9,072 bases of DNA from Bacteroidota bacterium (GTDB lineage Bacteria > Bacteroidota > Bacteroidia > Bacteroidales > Dysgonomonadaceae): positions 1 to 9,072 of the forward strand of contig JAEWGM010000042.1 in the NCBI GenBank assembly GCA_023388315.1, read 5' to 3'. Under the pieces are notes generated by a model. The model saw only the letters and a list, made by a program, of their open reading frames with translations. It ran no database searches and was not told the DNA's origin. The position numbers were made by a program, and so were the translations under genes. Below, one piece after another: positions 1 through 5,070 of the stretch (positions are counted from its first letter, which is position 1; every line of letters starts with the position of its first letter).

Positions 1-1112
1 ACGGCGATGTCTTTCACCAACTCGGTGGTTACAATTGTTTTTACCACATATTCTTTTCCGGTGAGCAAATCAAGCTCTTTGCGTTTGGTCATAATGTAGT
101 ACAGGTAGAGCAACATGGTTTGGTTGCCGTTTACCAGCACGAAATTGCCTTCGTTGTCGCGAATGGCGGTTCCGATGCGGTCTCCATCGGGGTCGGTAGC
201 CATTACGAATTCCGCGTCGGTTTCGATGGCTTTTTTAATGGCCAAATCCAGCGCGGCGGGCTCTTCGGGGTTGGGCGAAATAACGGTTGGGAAATCGCCG
301 CTCACTACATCTTGCTCCGGCACATTAATAATATTGGTAAAGCCCACGGCTTGCAACGCCTGCGGTACAATTTTCACCCCGGTTCCGTGAATGGGCGTGT
401 ACACCATTTTAATGTCTTTTTGATTTTCGATGGCCTCGGGAGAAAGTACCAAGTTTTTTATTTCCTCAATGAACGCGTTGTCCATGTCTTTCCCAATGAC
501 TTCGATTTTGCTTTTGTCGCCATTAAACTTTATGTCGTCGATAGACGAAATGCGGTTTACCTCGCCAATGATGTTTCGGTCGTGTGGCCCAAGCACTTGC
601 GCGCCATCGTTCCAATACGCTTTATAGCCGTTATATTCTTTGGGGTTGTGCGATGCGGTAATCATAATGCCGCTTTGGCAGCGAAGTTTTCTTATAGCGT
701 AAGAGATTTCGGGCGTGGGGCGTAAATCTTCAAAAATGTACACTTTAATGCCGTTGGCGCTGAAAATATCGGCGGAAATTTCCGCGAATTTGCGGCTGTT
801 GTTGCGGCAATCGTGCCCAATTACCACCCTTATTTCCTCCAAGTCGGCAAATTCTGTCAATAAATAATTGGCGAGCCCTTGCGTGGCGGCGCCCACGGTG
901 TATATGTTCATGCGGTTGCTTCCGGCACCCATAATTCCGCGAAGCCCACCGGTTCCAAATTCCAGATCTTTGTAAAATGCATCAATAAGTTGGGTTTTAT
1001 CCTCGTTGTCGAGCATATTTTGAACCTCTTGCTTGGTTTCTGCATCATAATTTTCTTCAAGCCACGTTTTTGCTTTGTCTGTTACTTGAGCCAATAGTGT
1101 TTCGTTTTCCAT
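1..1112 (-). CDS. Phosphoglucomutase/phosphomannomutase (alpha-D-phosphohexomutase), N-terminal part, cut by the window edge
   Basis: Cytoplasmic enzyme that moves phosphate between the 1 and 6 positions of a hexose (glucose and/or mannose phosphate), feeding glycolysis and sugar-nucleotide synthesis. I translated it by hand from the ATG at 1112-1110; about 370 codons are present and the C-terminal part lies beyond base 1. Seen: an N-terminal block with the motif FGTGGLRG at residues 52-59; the phosphoserine loop TASHNP with the catalytic Ser at 154 (bases 653-651); and the metal-binding loop DPDGDR at 307-312. The long N-terminal region before the FGTGGLRG block fits the roughly 580-residue PGM2-like type rather than the 450-residue bacterial ManB type. 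It starts 20 bp after the stop of the C69 peptidase on the same strand, with no promoter between them, so it is probably co-transcribed. No Shine-Dalgarno sequence is seen. Substrate preference (glucose or mannose) cannot be told from sequence, so I give no symbol. Confidence 0.95.
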   Translation of the reverse strand, partial: MENETLLAQVTDKAKTWLEENYDAETKQEVQNMLDNEDKTQLIDAFYKDLEFGTGGLRGIMGAGSNRMNIYTVGAATQGLANYLLTEFADLEEIRVVIGHDCRNNSRKFAEISADIFSANGIKVYIFEDLRPTPEISYAIRKLRCQSGIMITASHNPKEYNGYKAYWNDGAQVLGPHDRNIIGEVNRISSIDDIKFNGDKSKIEVIGKDMDNAFIEEIKNLVLSPEAIENQKDIKMVYTPIHGTGVKIVPQALQAVGFTNIINVPEQDVVSGDFPTVISPNPEEPAALDLAIKKAIETDAEFVMATDPDGDRIGTAIRDNEGNFVLVNGNQTMLLYLYYIMTKRKELDLLTGKEYVVKTIVTTELVKDIA

Positions 1113-1132
1113 TTTGTCAATATTTTTATCTG

Positions 1133-2773
1133 TTATTCAACAGGTTGTACTTTATATTTGTCTCCGGTTTGGTCAATTACTTTTTTGTAAAACTCGTTTG
1201 AATAGCCGGGGCGCGACGGAGAAGCCGGTTGCCCATATGGATTGCGTTTAAACATTCCGCTTTCTTCTTTTTTCACCACGCCGTCCACGTATTTTACCAT
1301 CAGGTATTCGCCGAGCTTTTTCCATGAAGCAACACCTTCTTTTACCAAATTGTTGGAGTATTGTGTTAAATAGTGAACGCTTTCGGAAGGTGATTGTTTA
1401 TGCAACTCCAGAGCTTTTTTCTCCACTTCGGGTTGATCGTCTTTAAATCGGTTCTCTAACTCCGATTGCGTTCTTTTCACATCTACAATTTTATCGCTAT
1501 AGCGCGCATACACCATATTAGACACCCAGTTGTGGATCCAAAAAGCAGAGTCCCACGAAAAGTTCAGCAAATCGCCGTTGCCAACTGCCATTTCATGCGG
1601 TACTTGCGTGTGTCCGCTGTAAATTGGGTAATAAACGGTTTGGGCGGCATCGTCCAATCCAAACCACAGAACGCCGCCAATGGGGTTGGGCAGCCAATCG
1701 CGCATTTGCGCCACGAAGGAAAAGCCGGTTTGTTGCGTGGCAATGGGGCGTTCGTTACAATACTCAACTGAGTCCACTTCAAACGTGAGTGGAGACCAGC
1801 GATAAGGGGAGTTAAACGGCCCCGCGCCCACATCGAAACGCCAGTCGAGGTCGGTTCCTTCGTAATGGTCGCGCATCATTTCCTGAATATCGTGCACGCT
1901 TAATTTATTGTCTGCTTTAATGTACAATGGCATGGGCGTGGTGGTTTTGCCTTGCGCGTAGGTCACAAATTCGCCCATATTTTTGTTTACTTTATTGAAA
2001 AAAGACCACACGCGGGCTTCGCAAAAGCGCATCGCGCCAAAATCCAGCGGCGCATAAGCTTGTGCGAAGCTGAAATCGGCATCGTTGCCTGAAAAATAGC
2101 CTTTTTCTTTGGCAAATGAAATCACATCGGGTGAATAGATGCAGTTTTCAGGATCGTTGAGCGGAAACTGCTGAATACGTGCTTGGTTGGCATGCGCCGC
2201 CACACAATCGTCGGGGATGCGTACCGCCACCCAAACGGCGCCTTTGTTTCCGGGGCCTTTACCAATCATTTCCATTATCCACACTTCGTTTGGGTCGGCA
2301 ATGGAGAAAGATTCGCCCGAGCTGTAATATCCGTGTGCAGCCACCAAATCGGTCATCACTTTAATGGCTTCTCTCGCGTTTTTCGCGCGTTGCAAGGTAA
2401 CATAAATAAGGCTTCCATAATCCATAATTCCGGTGGAGTCCGAAAGTTCGCGACGTCCGCCAAAAGTGGTTTCGGCAATGGCCAATTGGTGTTCATTCAT
2501 ATTTCCAATTACGTTATATGTTTGCAACGCCTGTGGAATTTCGCCTAAATATTTTCCGGTATCCCACTCATAAATTTTCAGTTTCTCTCCCGGGCGATAT
2601 TGTTTTGCAGGCCAATGATATAATTCGCCATAAAGGTTATAGGAGTCGGCCGAGTAAGAAATAATGGTGGAACCGTCTGTTGACGCTTTTTTCCCTACGA
2701 GCAAGTTGGTACAAGGAAGTGCTAAAAATGTGGCTAACAGTAATAAAGTCGCGGTTAAAAAGATTTTTTTCAT
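1133..2773 (-). CDS. Secreted dipeptidase, peptidase family C69 (PepD-like, Ntn hydrolase)
   Basis: A 546-residue protein of the C69 family, N-terminal-nucleophile hydrolases that cleave dipeptides. Seen: a signal-peptide-like start with Lys2-Lys3 and a hydrophobic stretch over residues 4-20, followed at once by Cys21 in the motif CTNLLVGKKAS, which matches the family's N-terminal catalytic Cys segment. Family-like blocks follow at 90-107 (GNMNEHQLAIAETTFGGR), 152-170 (SGES...WIMEMI) and 180-200. In known members the nucleophile Cys must become residue 1; here removal of the signal peptide after Pro20 would expose it. A lipoprotein reading is weaker because Pro at -1 does not fit a normal lipobox. 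The product is inferred to act in the periplasm or outside the cell. The length is usual for the family and no key motif is broken. It is probably the first gene of a two-gene operon with the phospho-sugar mutase, and has its own candidate promoter at about 2816-2848. Confidence 0.93.
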   Translation of the reverse strand: MKKIFLTATLLLLATFLALPCTNLLVGKKASTDGSTIISYSADSYNLYGELYHWPAKQYRPGEKLKIYEWDTGKYLGEIPQALQTYNVIGNMNEHQLAIAETTFGGRRELSDSTGIMDYGSLIYVTLQRAKNAREAIKVMTDLVAAHGYYSSGESFSIADPNEVWIMEMIGKGPGNKGAVWVAVRIPDDCVAAHANQARIQQFPLNDPENCIYSPDVISFAKEKGYFSGNDADFSFAQAYAPLDFGAMRFCEARVWSFFNKVNKNMGEFVTYAQGKTTTPMPLYIKADNKLSVHDIQEMMRDHYEGTDLDWRFDVGAGPFNSPYRWSPLTFEVDSVEYCNERPIATQQTGFSFVAQMRDWLPNPIGGVLWFGLDDAAQTVYYPIYSGHTQVPHEMAVGNGDLLNFSWDSAFWIHNWVSNMVYARYSDKIVDVKRTQSELENRFKDDQPEVEKKALELHKQSPSESVHYLTQYSNNLVKEGVASWKKLGEYLMVKYVDGVVKKEESGMFKRNPYGQPASPSRPGYSNEFYKKVIDQTGDKYKVQPVE

Positions 2774-2815
2774 TTTGTGTAAATTCTAAACATTATAAAA
2801 AAATTAATGGGTGCG

Positions 2816-2848
2816 TAAAGATACTTTTATTTGTTGAATTTCCCCAAA
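2816..2848 (-). promoter_or_regulatory. Candidate Bacteroidota-type promoter for the C69 peptidase
   Basis: Read on the minus strand, TTTG (2848-2845) is followed after 21 bases by TATCTTTA (2823-2816). This is one mismatch from the -7 consensus TAnnTTTG, at the usual spacing from the -33 box. Transcription would start roughly 35 bases before the peptidase ATG. Found by pattern only. Confidence 0.45.
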
Positions 2849-2886
2849 GAGTTGTCTCTTTATTTTTGGATTTTTGTTTGCAATCG

Positions 2887-2919
2887 TTGTCTGAAATACA
2901 AAAATAAATGCTATTTTTG
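2887..2919 (+). promoter_or_regulatory. Candidate Bacteroidota-type promoter for the FtsB/DivIC gene
   Basis: TTG at 2887-2889, then 22 bases, then TATTTTTG at 2912-2919, an exact match to the -7 consensus TAnnTTTG. The spacing is slightly long but within what is seen in the phylum. It lies about 35 bases before the chosen ATG at 2954 and supports that start over longer upstream readings of the frame, because the transcript would begin downstream of them. Confidence 0.5.
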
Positions 2920-2953
2920 CCTTATAAATGATGCTGAAAGAATAATAAAAAGA

Positions 2954-3256
2954 ATGAAAGAGTCAAAGAAATCAAAATCGTGGCGCATATTGGGGTTAAC
3001 AACCTACCAATTTGTTATTCTTTTGGTTTTGATTGCGATGTTATTTTTCTTTAGCGACAGCAGCATTCTAAAACGCATGAAATACGAAAACGAAATAAAA
3101 AACCTTGAAGCGCAAATTGAATATTACCGAAATCAAACAGAGATTGACAAAGAAAAGCTAAACGAGTTGCAATCAAACAAAGATAACCTTGAAAAGTTTG
3201 CCAGAGAAAACTACCTGATGAAAAAAGAAAATGAGGAGATTTTTATTATCGAATAA
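2954..3256 (+). CDS. ftsB: FtsB/DivIC-type septum formation initiator protein
   Basis: A 100-residue single-pass membrane protein of the septum formation initiator family. FtsB/DivIC forms a coiled-coil complex with FtsL and FtsQ/DivIB in the divisome and takes part in activating septal peptidoglycan synthesis. Seen: a basic cytoplasmic N-terminus (residues 1-11), one membrane helix at about 18-34, a heptad-like charged coiled coil at about 41-75, and the typical C-terminal block with LEKFARENYLMKK at 79-91 before a short acidic tail. I chose ATG 2954. The frame is open upstream to 2831, but that extension would add 41 residues rich in Cys and aromatics before the basic N-terminus and would run through the -7 box. 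The length is normal for the family. The neighbouring peptidase is divergent. FtsB and DivIC cannot be told apart from sequence alone, so the symbol is by family. Confidence 0.9.
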   Translation: MKESKKSKSWRILGLTTYQFVILLVLIAMLFFFSDSSILKRMKYENEIKNLEAQIEYYRNQTEIDKEKLNELQSNKDNLEKFARENYLMKKENEEIFIIE

Positions 3257-3288
3257 GCTCTGCTTTTTTATTGATTTTATCTCCGGCC

Positions 3289-3308
3289 ATCCGTGCAAAA
3301 TTGCGGAT
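3289..3308. repeat. Imperfect inverted repeat overlapping the -33 box (possible operator)
   Basis: The arms are ATCC (3289-3292) plus GCAA (3295-3298), matched by TTGC (3301-3304) plus GGAT (3305-3308). There is a two-base spacer AA and an unpaired GT in the left arm. It overlaps the TTG -33 box of the next promoter. The plus-strand sequence after it is A-rich, not T-rich, so it does not look like an intrinsic terminator. A role as a binding site for a dimeric helix-turn-helix protein is inference. Confidence 0.35.
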
Positions 3309-3331
3309 AATAAAAAAACTGTTTATATTTG
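3301..3331 (+). promoter_or_regulatory. Bacteroidota-type promoter for the membrane protein / two-component / xerD operon
   Basis: TTG at 3301-3303, 20 bases, then TATATTTG at 3324-3331. This is an exact match to TAnnTTTG at near-ideal spacing, and the best promoter in the window. It lies about 43 bases before the ATG at 3374. No comparable match is seen in the short gaps between the following genes up to xerD, so it may drive all four. Confidence 0.6.
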
Positions 3332-3373
3332 TAGATAAATTGAAATAGATGCGCGTTTCGTTTGGAAAATAAC

Positions 3374-3724
3374 ATGCAAAAAGACATAAAAGAAAGTGTG
3401 TTTCAGGTTGCAGGTATACTTATTTTGCTTTCGGCGGTAGGTTACTTTTTTGTTCCGGCTATTGCTCCTTGGGTAATGGCTTTTGCCGTTGCGGCATTTA
3501 CTTCAATTGTCACAACCACACCGTATCCCGGTAAAAGCATACGCGGTAAAAGGTTGTTCAATTTTCAAGTTTTAGGGTGTGTTTTAATGGTGGTAGCCAC
3601 CTATTTAATGTTCAGGCAAAGAAATGAATGGGCATTGATAATGGTTGTGGCCGCGGTGTTTTTACTCTATGCCTCCATTGTGATACCTAGGGAACTTGAA
3701 AAGGAAAACAAAGATAATGCATGA
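3374..3724 (+). CDS. Small four-helix membrane protein of unknown function
   Basis: A 116-residue protein that I do not recognise. Seen: four hydrophobic segments at about residues 9-28, 30-48, 62-80 and 86-104. A basic loop at 53-60 (Lys54, Arg57, Lys59, Arg60) lies between helices 2 and 3, and the hydrophilic tail has mixed charge. By the positive-inside rule, both ends and the basic loop would be cytoplasmic. I chose ATG 3374; a TTG four codons earlier (3362) is the only other start close by. It follows a strong promoter and is 53 bp upstream of the response regulator on the same strand, so it is probably the first gene of that operon. It could be an accessory membrane partner of the histidine kinase, but nothing in the sequence shows this. 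The gene itself is well supported by its open frame, composition and context; the function is unknown. Confidence 0.82.
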   Translation: MQKDIKESVFQVAGILILLSAVGYFFVPAIAPWVMAFAVAAFTSIVTTTPYPGKSIRGKRLFNFQVLGCVLMVVATYLMFRQRNEWALIMVVAAVFLLYASIVIPRELEKENKDNA

Positions 3725-3777
3725 AGGCCTGAACGGAGTGCGAAAGATGATGTTTCCTCTTATTGATGATTAATTGC

Positions 3778-5052
3778 ATGAAAAAGATTTTAATAGTTGA
3801 CGATAATTTAACCATTTGCTTAATGCTCAAGTCGTGGCTTGTAAAAAAGCAATACGTTGTTGAAACCGCGACAAGCGTGGCGGAAGCAAAGGATTTGATG
3901 AAAGAAAGTCCTTTCGACATGATTTTATCCGATATCCGAATGCCCGAAACCGACGGGTTCGCTTTTCTGTCTTGGATAAAAAAATACGACTCCGATATTA
4001 TCGTCATCTTAATGACCGGCTTCGCCGATATTGACACCGCCGTGGAATCCATTAAACTGGGTGCGGTGGATTACATCCCAAAACCCATCGACTCCGAAGT
4101 TTTTTACACCAAAATAAGCGCCGCTTTCAATGACCATCATAAAAAAGTGGAGCGTCGCGATTTCTTTAACTCCTATATTAAGCCACCGGGGAAAGTTTAT
4201 GAAGAATTGTCAGAGAAACTTCAAGACATCGTTCAAAATAACAAGCACTTGCTCATAATTGGCGCGCCCGGTTCGGGAAAAGTGTCCATAGCAAGGTATG
4301 TGTACGAAAAAGGCAGGCATTCTTATCACGGATTTGTTTCTTTCGACAGCGATTTGTATGTGAATGGCGATTACGACCCCAAAGAGCACTCGCCGCTTAT
4401 GGAGAAGTTCCTATCCGCGAAGGGAGGATTGTTTTTTGTGCGTAAAATTCATAAATTAGACATACAATCGCAGAATGAATTGTTGGCGCTTCTTACCAAT
4501 CAAAATAAAGATGAAGACTTTACGCAAATAATTACCAGCACGGAAATAACCCGCGACGAATTACGTAAAAAGCTGATTCCGAAACTCTTTCAAACCTTGG
4601 AGAAAGACTACGTGGTTTTGCCGGTATTAAAAGAAAACCGCGACAGCATTATGTTTTACGCGAATCATTTTCTGGAATTGGCGAACAATGAATTAGACAA
4701 GAGCATCAAAAATATAGATGAGAAAGTGGTCAACCATCTTGTTGAATACAGTTGGCCCGGCAACATTCAAGAACTCAAGAATACCATTATTAAAGCGGCG
4801 TTGCTCACGGACGGAAACATTATTTCGGCCGATTTATTGCCATCGCTTTTCAAAAACCAGAAAGTGGAATCCGTAAACTCCAATCCGGAAAAAAATATCG
4901 CCGGCTTGCGCAAAGAGAATTACGAAAAGGCAAAAATAACCGAAGCATTGGAATTGGCCAAGGGAAATAAAACCATGGCGGCGTCCATTCTCAATATCGA
5001 TAGAAAAACACTCTACAACAAAATAAAGCTCTATAAAGTGGAAGTGCCTTAA
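3778..5052 (+). CDS. NtrC-like response regulator with a degenerate AAA+ domain and Fis-type DNA-binding domain
   Basis: A 424-residue DNA-binding response regulator. The N-terminal receiver (about 1-120) is complete: acidic pair Asp8-Asp9, phospho-acceptor Asp52 in SDIRMP, Thr80 and Lys102. The middle domain (about 135-355) has the NtrC AAA+ layout with Walker A GAPGSGKV at 162-169, but key parts are changed. The stretch where GAFTGA should sit is shortened and lacks it. The Walker B site reads GGLFFVRKIHKL, with Arg222-Lys223 (bases 4441-4446) in place of Asp-Glu. WPGNIQEL (326-333) has Gln331 where the family has Arg. The C-terminus (about 380-420) is an intact Fis-type helix-turn-helix. 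The family normally opens sigma-54 promoters by ATP hydrolysis; this member probably cannot and may act as a plain phosphorylation-controlled repressor or activator. The frame is unbroken, so this is divergence and not recent decay. I prefer ATG 3778 because MKKILIVDD is the usual receiver start; ATG 3766 and TTG 3763 are in frame. Its likely partner is the kinase gene 18 bp downstream. Confidence 0.93.
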   Translation: MKKILIVDDNLTICLMLKSWLVKKQYVVETATSVAEAKDLMKESPFDMILSDIRMPETDGFAFLSWIKKYDSDIIVILMTGFADIDTAVESIKLGAVDYIPKPIDSEVFYTKISAAFNDHHKKVERRDFFNSYIKPPGKVYEELSEKLQDIVQNNKHLLIIGAPGSGKVSIARYVYEKGRHSYHGFVSFDSDLYVNGDYDPKEHSPLMEKFLSAKGGLFFVRKIHKLDIQSQNELLALLTNQNKDEDFTQIITSTEITRDELRKKLIPKLFQTLEKDYVVLPVLKENRDSIMFYANHFLELANNELDKSIKNIDEKVVNHLVEYSWPGNIQELKNTIIKAALLTDGNIISADLLPSLFKNQKVESVNSNPEKNIAGLRKENYEKAKITEALELAKGNKTMAASILNIDRKTLYNKIKLYKVEVP

Positions 5053-5070
5053 CTGTAAAAATGGTTTTTT

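Noticed and set aside
120..725. Long plus-strand open frame inside the phospho-sugar mutase gene
   Set aside because: It is antisense to a gene with clear catalytic motifs (TASHNP, DPDGDR) and its product has no recognisable features.
2831..2953. Extended N-terminus of the FtsB/DivIC protein from an upstream start
   Set aside because: The extra 41 residues do not look like the family and would overlap the promoter -7 box at 2912-2919; ATG 2954 gives the usual length.
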